DNA of 64,000 nt from Bacteroidales bacterium (GCA_017616895.1 JAFZXE010000010.1:1-64000), one strand, 5' to 3'; positions 41,157 to 51,195 are shown, counted from the stretch's first letter. Numbers and translations are program-made. The notes: generated by a model from the letters alone, not told the origin.

Positions 41157-42137
41157 CAGCGCTGTCTCTATCGCCATCTCGTACAGTTCTTTTGTGCTTA
41201 TGCCCATCGCGCGTGCCTGCTTCGGAACTATGCTTTCGGCGCTCTGTCCGGGTATGGTGTTTACCTCGAGGAAGTAGAGTATCTTACGCTCGGTGTCGTA
41301 GATGTAGTCGAAGCGCACTATGCCGCTACAGTTGAGCATATCGTAAAGTTTGTCCGAGGTTTGCTGAATCAACGTTGCGACCTCCTCTTCCACTTCGGCG
41401 GGAGTTATCTCGTTGGAGAAGCCGTTGTATTTAGCGTCGTAGTCGAAGAAGTCGTGGTTGCCCGTCGGCACAATCTCGGTTATCGGGAAGACGTATTTGC
41501 AATCCGTCGAACGGAAGACGCCACAGTCGAACTCACGCCCTTTGACGAACTGTTCCACCATCACCTCGTCGGCTTCGGTAAACGCTTCTTTTACGGCAGG
41601 CAGCAGCGCATCTTCGCTCTTCACCTTCGTCGTAGCCACGCTGCTTCCGCCCGTTGCGGGCTTCACGAATACGGGCAATCCAAGCTGTCCGACTATCGCC
41701 TTTGCATCGACCTCCTGTCCCTTGTAGAGCAGCACCGACTTAGCTACGTTCACCACACCCAAGCTCCGCACCATCGCGTTGCAGTATCCCTTGTGGAAAG
41801 TCATCGACGAGGTATAGAATCCGCAGGTGGTGTAGCGGATGCCCAGCATATCGAAATAGCCTTGCAACACGCCGTTCTCACCAGGATTGCCGTGTATGAG
41901 TATGAAGGCGAGGTCGAAGGTAACCTTCTTGCCGTTCATCGTCACGCTGAAGTCGTTCTTGTCCAGCGGCAGACGGTTGTCTTTGTCGTCGAGGCCGTAC
42001 CAGCCTTCGCGCTCAATCACCACACGCACCACGTTGTATTTCTCGTTGCCGAGGGTTTTGTAAACCTGAGTACCGCTGTTGATCGAGATGTCGTGCTCAC
42101 CAGAGTAGCCACCCATTACTATTGCTATGTTTTTCAT
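41127..42137 (-). CDS. ddl: D-alanine--D-alanine ligase
   Basis: Ddl joins two D-alanines with ATP for peptidoglycan synthesis in the cytoplasm. The 336-residue ATP-grasp protein shows MGGYSGEHDISINSG at 8-22, the HGNPGENG substrate loop, FVKPATGGSSVATTKV near 155-170 and FLEVNTIPGQS at the metal site near 288. The last residues ACPHRAVE are encoded by the GTGCGTGCCCGCAC repeat, whose TAG serves as stop, so the natural C-terminus has been replaced. This is probably harmless because the active site is complete. Confidence 0.95.
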   Translation of the reverse strand: MKNIAIVMGGYSGEHDISINSGTQVYKTLGNEKYNVVRVVIEREGWYGLDDKDNRLPLDKNDFSVTMNGKKVTFDLAFILIHGNPGENGVLQGYFDMLGIRYTTCGFYTSSMTFHKGYCNAMVRSLGVVNVAKSVLLYKGQEVDAKAIVGQLGLPVFVKPATGGSSVATTKVKSEDALLPAVKEAFTEADEVMVEQFVKGREFDCGVFRSTDCKYVFPITEIVPTGNHDFFDYDAKYNGFSNEITPAEVEEEVATLIQQTSDKLYDMLNCSGIVRFDYIYDTERKILYFLEVNTIPGQSAESIVPKQARAMGISTKELYEMAIETALGACPHRAVE

Positions 42138-42139
42138 GA

Positions 42140-42230
42140 GATATTTTGTTGATATGTTTTATGTTGATATGTGGATACGTTTTATGTTGATATGTTTTTT
42201 CAAAATTCAACTTTCGAAATTCAAAATTAG
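42140..42230 (+). repeat. Short tandem repeats between GSCFA and ddl
   Basis: GTTGATATGTTTTAT units (42147-42196) followed by TTCAAAATTCAA-type units (42198-42226). Confidence 0.75.
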
Positions 42231-43147
42231 TCAGCGTTAAGCGCTGTCTCAAGCTCTGCCAGCTTCTTCATGTATTGCTCATATTCCACCGAGTCGGTGT
42301 GCAGCGGACGGTGCTGCTTCATGCGGTTCAGTTTCTGGTACTTCGAGCCGCGTTCTATCGTCTCCTGGCTCATATAGGTCTCCTGGAAGCGTTGCCACAC
42401 TATCTCTTCGGCCAACGGCGACGGATGAGTCATATCGTCGGCGTAGAAGCGGTAGTCGCGCAGCTCGTCGAGCACTATCTCGTATGCCGGGAAATACTCC
42501 GCCAGCCCTTCGTTGCAGAGCTGCTCCACCGCCAGCAGCAAGGTCGCCTTGCTCAGCTGGTTGCCGTGAGCCCCGTCGGCCAGATGGCGTATGGGGCTTA
42601 CGGTGAATATCACCCTGTGGCCCTCGTTCTTGAAGCGTTCCAACAACGGTTCCCACACGGTCACGATACCTTCGACGTTAAGCATCGAACGCTCAAACAG
42701 CGTCGCCGGCAGCTTGTGGCAGTTGCTCACCACCTGGTTGTTGTGTTTGAACACGAAGGCGGTGCCGAAGGTGAAGACCATCACCGACGGCTGCTGCATG
42801 AGAGAGTGCACCTTGTGGAACGAGTCGAGACAGTCGGCCATCAGCACGTTGCGGTCGTTGTTTGAGAAACGTCCGTGATGGAGCCACGAATGCCACAATC
42901 CGTTGTGGAACACCACGTCGTCCGAAGCCAGCGGCATCGGGTCGATACTGCGTCGCAGACATTGCTCTATCGACATCGGGTTGTAGAGCGTCCCGAAGGG
43001 ATTGGACATCACATCAAACCCACACTCTCCCATCCGTTCGCCTATGGCGTCGCTGAAGCAGCTGCCCATAAGCAACAGACGGCTCTCGTGGTCGATTTTC
43101 TGCGAGCTTGCCGCAATCTGTACCGGGGTTTGTAGCGCAAAGGTCAT
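42227..43147 (-). CDS. GSCFA-domain protein
   Basis: A 306-residue protein with the name-giving motif LLLMGSCFSDAIG at about 24-36, followed by NPFGTLYNP, GLWHSWLHHG and THPSPLAEEIVWQRF near 240. The GSCFA family is related to SGNH hydrolases and is typical of Bacteroidota; the serine of GSCFS would be the nucleophile and the late DxxH (DMTHPS) the acid pair. Substrate is unknown. ATG at 43147 overlaps the dnaE stop (TGATG); a GTG one codon earlier is less likely. Confidence 0.9.
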   Translation of the reverse strand: MTFALQTPVQIAASSQKIDHESRLLLMGSCFSDAIGERMGECGFDVMSNPFGTLYNPMSIEQCLRRSIDPMPLASDDVVFHNGLWHSWLHHGRFSNNDRNVLMADCLDSFHKVHSLMQQPSVMVFTFGTAFVFKHNNQVVSNCHKLPATLFERSMLNVEGIVTVWEPLLERFKNEGHRVIFTVSPIRHLADGAHGNQLSKATLLLAVEQLCNEGLAEYFPAYEIVLDELRDYRFYADDMTHPSPLAEEIVWQRFQETYMSQETIERGSKYQKLNRMKQHRPLHTDSVEYEQYMKKLAELETALNAD

Positions 43148-46100
43148 CACTGGTTTATTTTAACGTTGTATATACATTTCACGTCGCCTATGGCTTTCAG
43201 GAACGCCCTGATATCCACCTTATGTCCCCTCGGCATCATCGTAAGCGACATATCGTTGTGCGTCACGAACACCTTGAGCGGAATCGAGCCCTTGCACGAG
43301 TTGAGCGTCTTCGACATGAAGCCGCAGAACTCTTTGTCGATAAACCGCAGCGGCACCGCGATGCTGAGCCCTCTCGCATAACGCGACATCACGTCGCCCA
43401 GCAGCATCACGTCGGTTATCTCCAACTTCGGAGCCGACTCGGTGACTGTTCCGTCGGGTTGCTTCCTCTTGAAGGTTTTCACCATAGCCGTGCAAAATAC
43501 GAAAAGCCCTTTCTCGCAGTATTGCTTCAAGCGCTGGTAGTCTTTACCCCACAGCATTATCTCGTAAGTGCCCGAGTAGTCCTCTATCACCATACGTCCG
43601 AAGGGGTTGCCGTTCTTCTGCGAGATGCCCGTCTTCACGTCCGCCACCATGCCACCGAACTTTATGGGCGACAGCTTTATCTTTTCATACTCCTTGAGGG
43701 CAGTCACCGGGGTGTTGACGAAGGTGGCCATCTCATATTTGAATTCGTCGAGCGGATGTGCGCTGAGGTAGAAGCCTATCACCTCTTTCTCGTAGCGGCA
43801 TTGCTCTATGGTGCTCCACGGCTCGCATTGCGGCGCGTCGGGATGGCTGTCCTCCTTTATCTCGTCCGAGACGTCGAATATCGAAATCTGAGCCGAGTTG
43901 GCGTTCTCCTGGTTTCTCACCGCCCAGCGCACCAGCTTCTCCAGATAGGTCGGACAGCTTTCGTTGTCCACCTCTTTGTAGAAATACTGCGCCCTGTGCA
44001 TCTCGCCCAACCCGTCGAAGGCGCCCGCCTTCACCAGCACCTCTATGTTCTTGCGGTTGATGGTGTGGAGGTCAACCCTCGCCAGGAAGTCGAAGATGTC
44101 GGTGTATGGACCGTTCTCCTCGCGCTCTTTTATTATCACCTCGGCGGCGGCTTCGCCCATGCCCGAGATAGCTTGCAAGCCGAAACGAATCTGCCCGTTG
44201 ACTTTCACCGCAAAATTCTTTTCCGACTCGTTCACCGACGGCAGCAGCACGTCCAACCCATGTTTGCGGCAGTCTTCGATAAGCTGCGTGGTGCGCGTGA
44301 TGTCGTCCTGACCGCTGGTCAGCACCGCCGACATATACTCGGCCGGGTAGTTGGCTTTCAGATAGGCCGTCTGATAGGCCACCCACGAGTAGCAGGTGGC
44401 GTGCGACTTGTTGAACGCATACGAGGCGAATTTCTTCCAATCCTCCCAAATCTTGTGCAGCACCTCGTGCGGATGCCCGTTCTTCTCGCCTCCCTCGTAG
44501 AACAGCTTCTCCAGCTCGTTCATCTTGTCGATCTGCTTCTTTCCCATCGCCTTGCGGAGGGTGTCGCTCTGACCGCGCGTGAAGCCCGCCAGCTGACGGC
44601 TCAGTAGCATGACCTGCTCCTGATACACCGTGATACCGTAGGTGTCCTTCAGGTACTTCTCCATGCAAGGTATGTCGTATGTGATGGGCTTGCGGCCCTG
44701 CTTGCGGTCGATGAAGTCGGGTATATAATCCATAGGACCCGGACGGTAGAGGGCGTTCATAGCGATGAGGTCCTCAAACACGTGCGGTTCCAGCTCGCGC
44801 AGGTATTTCTGCATTCCCGGCGACTCAAACTGGAAGGTGCCCACCGTGTTGCCCTCGCAGAAGAGCTGATAGGTCTTCTCGTCGTCGATGGGTATGTGGT
44901 CGATGTCGATATCGACCCCGTGGCGGCGTTTGATGTTGGCGAGCGCGTCCTTGATGATGGTGAGGTTTTTCAACCCCAGGAAGTCCATCTTTATCAAACC
45001 CACGTTCTCCACCACGTGGCCGTCATACTGCGTCACCACCACGTCCTGCCCCGTGTCCTTGTCCTTGATGGTACACACCGGGGCGAAGTTCGTCAGGTCG
45101 TCGGCGCCTATGATCACGCCGCAGGCGTGTATGCCAATCTGGCGGTTCGTGTCCTCCAGCTCCTCGGCATATTCCAGCATCGGCTTCAGCGCGTTGTCCT
45201 CCGGTTTCTCCGCCGTGCCCTCCATGATGGCTTTCAGCTCGGGCACATACTTGTAGCAGTTGTGCAGGTTTATCTTCGGCGGTTTCTCCATCTTCTCGCC
45301 CTTCTCGTCCTTCATCCCTTCGGGGAACTTCTCGGGAATGTAGCTTTTCAGTCGCGCCACCGTGTCGAGCGGCACATCCTCCACCCTACCCACGTCGGCA
45401 ATCGACGACTTGGTGGCCATAGTGCCGTAGGTGATGATGTGCGCCACCTTCTCCTTGCCGTATTTCTCGGTTATCCAGTCGAGCACCTTGCCGCGACCCG
45501 CGTCGTCGAAATCGACGTCGATATCGGGCAGCGATATGCGGTCGGGGTTCAGGAAACGCTCAAACAGCAGGTCGTATTTCAGCGGATCGACGTCGGTAAT
45601 CTTCAGACAGTAGGCCACCACGCTTCCCGCCGCACTTCCACGTCCGGGACCCACGCTCACGCCCAGTTCCTCGCGCGCCGCACGTATGTAGTCGCTCACG
45701 ATGAGGAAATAACCCGGAAATCCCATCGTCTTGATGGTGTGCAGCTCAAACACTATGCGCTCTCTGATTTCCTCCGACAGAGCAGCCTTGATGTCCTCCT
45801 GCTCCGTCAGCTCCTCGTGGTCGGGCAGGTAGCGTTTCCGTGCGCCCTCCCACACCAGCTTCTCCAGGTAGTCGGCCTCGAACTTTATGCGGTACAGCTT
45901 CTCGTAGCCGCCCAGCTTCTTTATCTTCTTCTCCGCCGCTTCCTGATCCATCACCACCTCGTGGTTCTGGTTCTGCGTAAACTCGTCGAAGAGGTCTTTT
46001 TCCGTCAGCCGTTCGCGCCATTGCTGTTCGGTGCCGAAGCTCTCCGGTATGTCGAACATCGGCATGATGGGGTCGGAGTCGATGCTATAGGTCTCCACCT

Positions 46101-47088
46101 TGTCCGCCACCTCGCGAGTGTTCTCCAGCGCCTCGGGCAGGTCGTCGAAGATGGCAGCCATCTCGTCGGGACTTTTCAGCCACTCCTGCTTGGTGTAGCG
46201 CATACGGTTCGGGTCGCTCACCTTCTCCTGCGTGCTGATGCAGATGAGGTGGTCGTGCGCCTCGCCGTGCGCCTCCTCCACGAAGTGTACGTCGTTGGTG
46301 GCGACGATTTTTATGTCGTATTTCTTCGCCAGCTCTATCAGCACCTTGTTCACCCGCTGCTGTTTCTCGTAGGTGTCGGTGGCGGCGTTGGGTTTGTCGG
46401 TCTTGTGGCGCTGCAGCTCCAGGTAGTAGTCGTCGCCGAAGAGGTTTTTGAACCACACCACCGCCTTCTCCGCCCCTTCCAGGTCGCCCGCCAGAATCTT
46501 CTGCGGCACCTCGCCGCCGATGCATGCCGAGCAGCAGATGATGCCCTCGTGGTATTTCTCCAGCACGTTGTGGTCGATACGCGGACGCGAATACATGCCG
46601 TCGGTATATGCGATAGAGCTCAGCTTGCAGAGGTTCTGGTAGCCCTTCTTGTTTTTCGCCAGCAGGATGAGGTGCCAACCGCTGCTATCCACGATGCGTG
46701 GGCGACCCGTTTCGGGGTTTATCTCCGTCACGTTCTTGTCGTGGTCGTAGAGGGTGCGGCGAGCGCAGTAGGCCTCGATGCCGATGATAGGTTTGAACAG
46801 TTGGTCTTTGAGCATCTCCATCTGAGCTTCCGCCTCCTGTTTTTCTTCTGGTGACGCGCCGTCGTTCTGCAGGATGGCCTGCTGTTCTTTGATTTTGTCC
46901 TTCACCTTGCCGTTTTCCTTGTTCACGGTATCGACCAAATCCTTGATGCCAAACATGTTGCCGTGGTCGGTGAGCGCCATCGCGTACATACCGTTGGCCT
47001 TGCATTTCTTTATGAGGTCGGGTATTTTGGACATACCGTCCAAAATCGAGTAGTGCGAGTGAACATGTAAATGGGTGAAATACGGCAT
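43147..47088 (-). CDS. dnaE: DNA polymerase III alpha subunit
   Basis: The replicative DNA polymerase, 1313 residues. The N-terminal PHP domain begins FTHLHVHSHYSILDG and continues ALTDHGNMFGI; the polymerase catalytic aspartates lie in PDIDVDFDD near residue 520 after VGPGRGSAAGS; the helix-hairpin-helix and OB-fold parts follow, with a long insert near 620-640 (GMKDEKGEKMEKPPK). It is longer than E. coli DnaE, as is usual in Bacteroidales. It is coupled to the GSCFA gene downstream. A weak TATCTTTA box precedes it. Confidence 0.97.
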   Translation of the reverse strand: MPYFTHLHVHSHYSILDGMSKIPDLIKKCKANGMYAMALTDHGNMFGIKDLVDTVNKENGKVKDKIKEQQAILQNDGASPEEKQEAEAQMEMLKDQLFKPIIGIEAYCARRTLYDHDKNVTEINPETGRPRIVDSSGWHLILLAKNKKGYQNLCKLSSIAYTDGMYSRPRIDHNVLEKYHEGIICCSACIGGEVPQKILAGDLEGAEKAVVWFKNLFGDDYYLELQRHKTDKPNAATDTYEKQQRVNKVLIELAKKYDIKIVATNDVHFVEEAHGEAHDHLICISTQEKVSDPNRMRYTKQEWLKSPDEMAAIFDDLPEALENTREVADKVETYSIDSDPIMPMFDIPESFGTEQQWRERLTEKDLFDEFTQNQNHEVVMDQEAAEKKIKKLGGYEKLYRIKFEADYLEKLVWEGARKRYLPDHEELTEQEDIKAALSEEIRERIVFELHTIKTMGFPGYFLIVSDYIRAAREELGVSVGPGRGSAAGSVVAYCLKITDVDPLKYDLLFERFLNPDRISLPDIDVDFDDAGRGKVLDWITEKYGKEKVAHIITYGTMATKSSIADVGRVEDVPLDTVARLKSYIPEKFPEGMKDEKGEKMEKPPKINLHNCYKYVPELKAIMEGTAEKPEDNALKPMLEYAEELEDTNRQIGIHACGVIIGADDLTNFAPVCTIKDKDTGQDVVVTQYDGHVVENVGLIKMDFLGLKNLTIIKDALANIKRRHGVDIDIDHIPIDDEKTYQLFCEGNTVGTFQFESPGMQKYLRELEPHVFEDLIAMNALYRPGPMDYIPDFIDRKQGRKPITYDIPCMEKYLKDTYGITVYQEQVMLLSRQLAGFTRGQSDTLRKAMGKKQIDKMNELEKLFYEGGEKNGHPHEVLHKIWEDWKKFASYAFNKSHATCYSWVAYQTAYLKANYPAEYMSAVLTSGQDDITRTTQLIEDCRKHGLDVLLPSVNESEKNFAVKVNGQIRFGLQAISGMGEAAAEVIIKEREENGPYTDIFDFLARVDLHTINRKNIEVLVKAGAFDGLGEMHRAQYFYKEVDNESCPTYLEKLVRWAVRNQENANSAQISIFDVSDEIKEDSHPDAPQCEPWSTIEQCRYEKEVIGFYLSAHPLDEFKYEMATFVNTPVTALKEYEKIKLSPIKFGGMVADVKTGISQKNGNPFGRMVIEDYSGTYEIMLWGKDYQRLKQYCEKGLFVFCTAMVKTFKRKQPDGTVTESAPKLEITDVMLLGDVMSRYARGLSIAVPLRFIDKEFCGFMSKTLNSCKGSIPLKVFVTHNDMSLTMMPRGHKVDIRAFLKAIGDVKCIYNVKINQ

Positions 47089-47190
47089 AGTGTGCTACTT
47101 TTTGATGATGATTTGAGATTGTAAAGATAAAATAAAAAAAACGATTGTGCGCTGCGAAGTTATTCACAGATTGTCAGCAAGTATAACATA

Positions 47191-47796
47191 TTAAATTTCT
47201 ATCACTTGCGTTGGCCGTTCTGCCATCAGGGAATAGTGGTCGTTGACCACGCTTCCGTTGACGAAGGCTATGTCTTTCCACACATTTGTCCCATAGGCAT
47301 TATGTACATGACCGAAGAGATGCAGCTTAGGTTTCAGTTCCGTCACTTTCTCGAGCAGCTTTGTACTTCCGAAATGACGCCCGGCGCTGTCGAGATCCAG
47401 AATGCCCATAGGTGGCTGGTGGGTTATCAGAACGTCAACGCCTTCGGGAATAAGATCGTAGTTTTCTACAACAGATAGCTTGCCGTTCTTCATGCCCATC
47501 TGCATCGGAGCACCGTAGAAGAGTTTGCCTTCGATGCTGACGCCGCTATCCGAGAGAAAGTGAACATTGGGCGGAAGTCCTTCGATATTTGCGTCCCACA
47601 TCGCAACATCATGATTTCCTGCGACGAAGATTTTATGCTTGTGAGGTTGGTCACAGAGCCAATCGAGAAAATCCAATGCCTCGTTGTCACTGCCCGCGAA
47701 GGAGAAGTCGCCGCTGTGTACCAGCACATCGCCGTCGGGCAAAGGGGCAAGTTCGCGGTGTTTGCCGTGAGTGTCAGATATGTGAATAATCTTCAT
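47191..47796 (-). CDS. Calcineurin-like metallophosphoesterase
   Basis: A 201-residue phosphoesterase with the full metal-binding set: ISDTHGK (D8, H10), VHSGDFSFAG, VAGNHDVAMWD, LITHQPPMG and LFGHVHNAYG. The family includes phosphodiesterases for nucleic acid ends, cyclic nucleotides or small phosphoesters. Its start overlaps the stop of the preceding HEAT/LRV-like gene by 4 bp (ATGA), so the two are likely made together. It stands at the downstream end of the lower-GC block with nuclease-like genes. Confidence 0.9.
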   Translation of the reverse strand: MKIIHISDTHGKHRELAPLPDGDVLVHSGDFSFAGSDNEALDFLDWLCDQPHKHKIFVAGNHDVAMWDANIEGLPPNVHFLSDSGVSIEGKLFYGAPMQMGMKNGKLSVVENYDLIPEGVDVLITHQPPMGILDLDSAGRHFGSTKLLEKVTELKPKLHLFGHVHNAYGTNVWKDIAFVNGSVVNDHYSLMAERPTQVIEI

Positions 47797-48986
47797 AGTT
47801 CGATATCAAACATGTTGTCAAGTTCGTTCTTTCTCATTTGTTCCACCGCATATTTTACGATTTCGAACTGCTGGCTTTTAGGAGCGTCGGCCAATTCAGG
47901 TTCCCAAGCGATAATCGCATCCAAGGCACCCGTTATCCACCACCTGTTTTGGTAAGCGTTGGCGGCTTTTCTCGGATTACGGTAGGCGACAAGGTCGCGC
48001 TCCAAGCGTTCTTTTTCCGGATCATCACCGCATCGGTAGATTTCGTCGATACGATCACGCCATTGCGCCATCCAGCAGTTGCTTTTTATCAGCCATCGCC
48101 GCTTTGTCTCGTCGGTGATTTTGTAGTAGTACAACATATCGCACACCCTTACACCACCCGACCAATAGGCGTTTCCTTCCTCATCGATTATCCAGTCGAA
48201 CAAAGAGTTTGCGTCATCCATCACATCGCTGTGATCAAGGAGCATTGCGAAAGCGCTGTCGAGGAGGTCTTCTCTGCATATTTCGTCCTCGTTGGCCGAG
48301 CGTTCCGCTATGGAGAACAAAGGATTCAACCCCACCTTGTCGGCATATTTGCGCAGCAAGAAGGCGCCTAAAGATTCAGGCGTGCCGCACGTTATCTGTC
48401 CTTGTTCCACTCCGAGTTGCTTCGCAACCATATCCTTTATCTCACGTCCGTTTATGTTATGCGAAGCCAGAATCAGAGTTCTCTCCAAGTTACACTTTTC
48501 CCGTTCCAGAGTCGCACAAACCAGTTCGGGACAGCAGGTTTTCTCAACCCAAATCCGCATGTTACCCCCATCGAGCGGCCAACCCTCGTCGAACAGACGT
48601 CTGAACGCACGATTGCGCTCGTCAGGAGACACAAGTCCCTCAATATGGACGTTATTCAACAACTCGAGCAACCCCTCATAATCCACCTCGAAGGTTGTGT
48701 ATCTATCATACACATCCTCCCAGCTCATCGACTCGCATTGCTTTGCGGCCCAACTGACGCGAGGGTCAGGGTCGTTGGACAGTTCATCCAATCTGCATTT
48801 CTGCCAAGCGACCTCCATCCGCACATCGGCGGAGGAGTCGGATGCAAGTCGGCTCAACCCGCATCGCATCCTCGCAGCAAACCAACGATGCCGCCAGTCG
48901 GGCGAGGATACCAGATCGGCCATCCAGCCAGCAGGCACGTCGAATGTGCGTTCATCCAAATATTCTCTATAATCCTGTTCTGTCAT
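47793..48986 (-). CDS. HEAT/LRV-repeat-like protein of unknown function
   Basis: A cytoplasmic protein of 397 residues. The first 90 residues contain two or three short helical repeats of the LRV/HEAT type (LASDSSADVRMEVAW, LSNDPDPRVSWAAKQ), which usually bind protein or nucleic acid. The rest is helical with many tryptophans and no known motif. Upstream lies the two-nuclease cassette (77-bp gap) and downstream the coupled metallophosphoesterase. It may be a partner of one of these. Function not recognised. Confidence 0.75.
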   Translation of the reverse strand: MTEQDYREYLDERTFDVPAGWMADLVSSPDWRHRWFAARMRCGLSRLASDSSADVRMEVAWQKCRLDELSNDPDPRVSWAAKQCESMSWEDVYDRYTTFEVDYEGLLELLNNVHIEGLVSPDERNRAFRRLFDEGWPLDGGNMRIWVEKTCCPELVCATLEREKCNLERTLILASHNINGREIKDMVAKQLGVEQGQITCGTPESLGAFLLRKYADKVGLNPLFSIAERSANEDEICREDLLDSAFAMLLDHSDVMDDANSLFDWIIDEEGNAYWSGGVRVCDMLYYYKITDETKRRWLIKSNCWMAQWRDRIDEIYRCGDDPEKERLERDLVAYRNPRKAANAYQNRWWITGALDAIIAWEPELADAPKSQQFEIVKYAVEQMRKNELDNMFDIEL

Positions 48987-49054
48987 AAAATCCTAACCCA
49001 ATGTCGATATAACCTATAATTTAACTTTCTCAAACGCACTTTAGCGCTGACCGA

Positions 49055-49074
49055 GGTACAGAGTTATCTGTACC
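49055..49074 (-). other. Perfect hairpin overlapping the stop of the nuclease-like gene
   Basis: GGTACAGA and TCTGTACC form an 8-bp stem with a 4-nt loop across the stop codon. There is no T-run, so it may stabilise the mRNA end or be a weak terminator. Confidence 0.5.
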
Positions 49075-50050
49075 AATACCTTTTCTTGAGGTATTCTATC
49101 AGTTCTGGATGCAGATTGTTTTCTTCAAGCGGAGAGAGAAGGTCCTGCGGGTCGATGATTTTGAATTTTGATTTGTCTTTTAGCATCGGGACAAATTCGT
49201 TCTCAACCGCATTTCTCAACTCTGTGTTACCATTCGGAATCACGTTTATGTGGACGAAGTCGTCAGCATAGCCGTTTGCCACCAGCTGCTCGCACAAGAG
49301 AGCTTGGCGCATCAGCTCGTAGTTTGGTTCTATGAAATAGACGGAATGAGGGATGCCATTGGTTGGCGTTTTGAGTCTTTTCGAAGTTTCGATTAATTTA
49401 GAGTACCGATTAAGACGTTCACGTTTAGTCTTGTCCTCCCTGGTGTAATACTCGGTGTATTTCCACTCAATAGGAATGAGCCAGGTTTTACCAGCAAGCT
49501 CCGCCATAACCATAGCGTCAATTGAGGTACATAATGTTCCTCGTTTAGCCCCATCATCTATTTCGTGTAGCCACTCGTCGTTTTTGAATGCGAACTCGAA
49601 TGAGATATACGATTCAGGGTCGTTATCTATAAGTGACGGTAATACTTTGTCAAAAGACATTCCAGTCGCCCCATCGATTATCGCCTTGAGTGACTTTGGA
49701 TCTGTACGCAATTCAAATAAATGGTTGAGGCAATGAATCTGAGAAGACAGAAGATGACCTGTTGGAAAATACCCGTCTTCTTTTTGACGCCACCAAGAAA
49801 TCTTCTGCTTTTCAAAGTACTGCATGGACTTTTCACGAATGGCAGAGTATAGGTTGCATTTGCTATCCTCTGGTTTTAGAATAAATCTACAATTTGAAAT
49901 AGTTTCGGTTATTTCTCCATCTTTGCTTGTTTTATTCCAATGCCCACCATTTCTTGCACCGCCAAAGATACCTTCACATCCATTGTCTTTCTGCTGATAA
50001 TACAACTCAACCTGTTTTCGTTTTTCTATTTGTCTAAATTCGGTATCCAT
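49064..50050 (-). CDS. Putative PD-(D/E)XK restriction endonuclease (PGN_0703-like)
   Basis: A 328-residue protein that resembles the PGN_0703 family of putative restriction endonucleases. The family hallmark HLLSSQIHCLNHLF is at 99-112. A nuclease core is suggested by D178 in SIDAMVM and E195-W-K197 in LIPIEWKYTE, the D...ExK order. No methyltransferase is near, so it is not a classical modification-dependent pair. It lies 3 bp after the other nuclease-like gene in a four-gene operon opposite a WYL regulator. The target could be foreign or modified DNA, but this is inference from motifs remembered, not from a search. Confidence 0.6.
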   Translation of the reverse strand: MDTEFRQIEKRKQVELYYQQKDNGCEGIFGGARNGGHWNKTSKDGEITETISNCRFILKPEDSKCNLYSAIREKSMQYFEKQKISWWRQKEDGYFPTGHLLSSQIHCLNHLFELRTDPKSLKAIIDGATGMSFDKVLPSLIDNDPESYISFEFAFKNDEWLHEIDDGAKRGTLCTSIDAMVMAELAGKTWLIPIEWKYTEYYTREDKTKRERLNRYSKLIETSKRLKTPTNGIPHSVYFIEPNYELMRQALLCEQLVANGYADDFVHINVIPNGNTELRNAVENEFVPMLKDKSKFKIIDPQDLLSPLEENNLHPELIEYLKKRYWYR

Positions 50051-50053
50051 GTC

Positions 50054-50959
50054 TTACTTTTTAGGAAGTGTAATAATATTGTTTGCAAATAACCCATAGC
50101 CCATAAATGAAGATGTTATGAATTTGCATTCATTCATTTCATGTAGTTCGTTATTAAGGGCATCGCTATACACTTTATAGTTCGCTAATAAACATATAAA
50201 TTCGATGTTCTCATAATCCGGTTTTAGTTCAAAATTCGATGTCATTCCTTCTATTTTAGAATTAGCACGGACCAATCCCAATTCACACTTTTGCTTGAAT
50301 ATCTCAATCATATCATCGCAAAAGGCTTCGAGCTTACCCTCATTCTTTTTTTTCTCGATAAAAGTATTAAAATCCTTCTGATGTTTTCGCAGTCCCGAAC
50401 TGTTCTCGGATGTTCTAATTGAATTTATACCTTGCTTTACCTCAATTATTGCTAACGAGACATCATCCTTTCTCCTTGCAGCCCCAGTAGAGTCCCATCT
50501 AAGAGCGATTAAGTCGAATCGACCATCTTCTATTTTTCCACTTTCCTCATACTCCATATCCACAATGAAATAATCTGTGTCTTGAGAATTTGGAGAATAG
50601 TTGTTTTCCTTTACAACAAGTTGCTGGATTTCTTTCTCGCCCAGATGGTTTTTCTTCGCAGTACAGATGTGGTAATCTACCAAATGCTTTGCCTCGAGAA
50701 TATATGAATTAAAATTTTCAGGATTGACACTAAGTTTAGTGCCATCACTATAGTTAGAATCCAGCCCATCCCATTCATATTCAGTAGATTTTGTTTCTCT
50801 AACAGAAAGCAATGCTCCTCCACGATAGTAGATTGTAAAATAGTTTCCTCTGAACTCCATATCCAAAGTGTCATCGTTCTTTACATACTCCAACAAACGG
50901 TGGAGATGACTTTCTTTGTTTTTCAACTCATTAAAGAGTGATCTTGTTAATTGTCTCAT
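50054..50959 (-). CDS. Putative PD-(D/E)XK nuclease-like protein
   Basis: A 301-residue protein, AT-rich and unlike its neighbours in codon use. A probable PD-(D/E)XK core is D149 in GRFDLIALRW and E173-V-K175 in AIIEVKQG, with a preceding strand (YFIVDMEYEE). Around it are long charged helices. I do not recognise a named family. Together with the next gene (3-bp gap) it forms a pair of distinct nuclease-like proteins, which suggests a two-subunit effector. Alternatively it is a regulator with a degenerate nuclease fold. Confidence 0.6.
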   Translation of the reverse strand: MRQLTRSLFNELKNKESHLHRLLEYVKNDDTLDMEFRGNYFTIYYRGGALLSVRETKSTEYEWDGLDSNYSDGTKLSVNPENFNSYILEAKHLVDYHICTAKKNHLGEKEIQQLVVKENNYSPNSQDTDYFIVDMEYEESGKIEDGRFDLIALRWDSTGAARRKDDVSLAIIEVKQGINSIRTSENSSGLRKHQKDFNTFIEKKKNEGKLEAFCDDMIEIFKQKCELGLVRANSKIEGMTSNFELKPDYENIEFICLLANYKVYSDALNNELHEMNECKFITSSFMGYGLFANNIITLPKK

Positions 50960-50987
50960 AATACATGTATTTTGATGATTAATAATT

Positions 50988-51194
50988 TTATTTTGCCATA
51001 AAGAGGAGTATCAGCACTATGGCTGCTACTATCCACCAGATTAGGCTGATTTTGGTGGATTTCCCTTTTGCAGCTTTGCTTTGACGGTGTTCTTCTTTGC
51101 ATTTCTCCGAACAATAACGTCCGCCGAAGCTTATGTATCCGTCGGACACACCGGTTCCTTGAATCGGACGGCCACACCATTTGCATCTTTCCAT
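50988..51194 (-). CDS. Small zinc-ribbon protein with one membrane helix
   Basis: A 68-residue protein. The N-terminal half has a four-cysteine ribbon (CKWCGRP, then YCSEKCKEEH) and the C-terminal half a single hydrophobic helix (about 48-66, ISLIWWIVAAIVLILLFMAK). It would be an inner-membrane protein with a cytoplasmic metal-binding head. It begins 1 bp after the preceding small gene's stop and precedes the nuclease-like pair by 28 bp. Function unknown; similar modular proteins occur in many bacterial loci. Confidence 0.7.
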   Translation of the reverse strand: MERCKWCGRPIQGTGVSDGYISFGGRYCSEKCKEEHRQSKAAKGKSTKISLIWWIVAAIVLILLFMAK

Positions 51195-51195
51195 T

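Noticed and set aside
44782-46854. Long plus-strand frame of 690 codons opposite dnaE
   Set aside because: Antisense shadow of a highly conserved polymerase gene.
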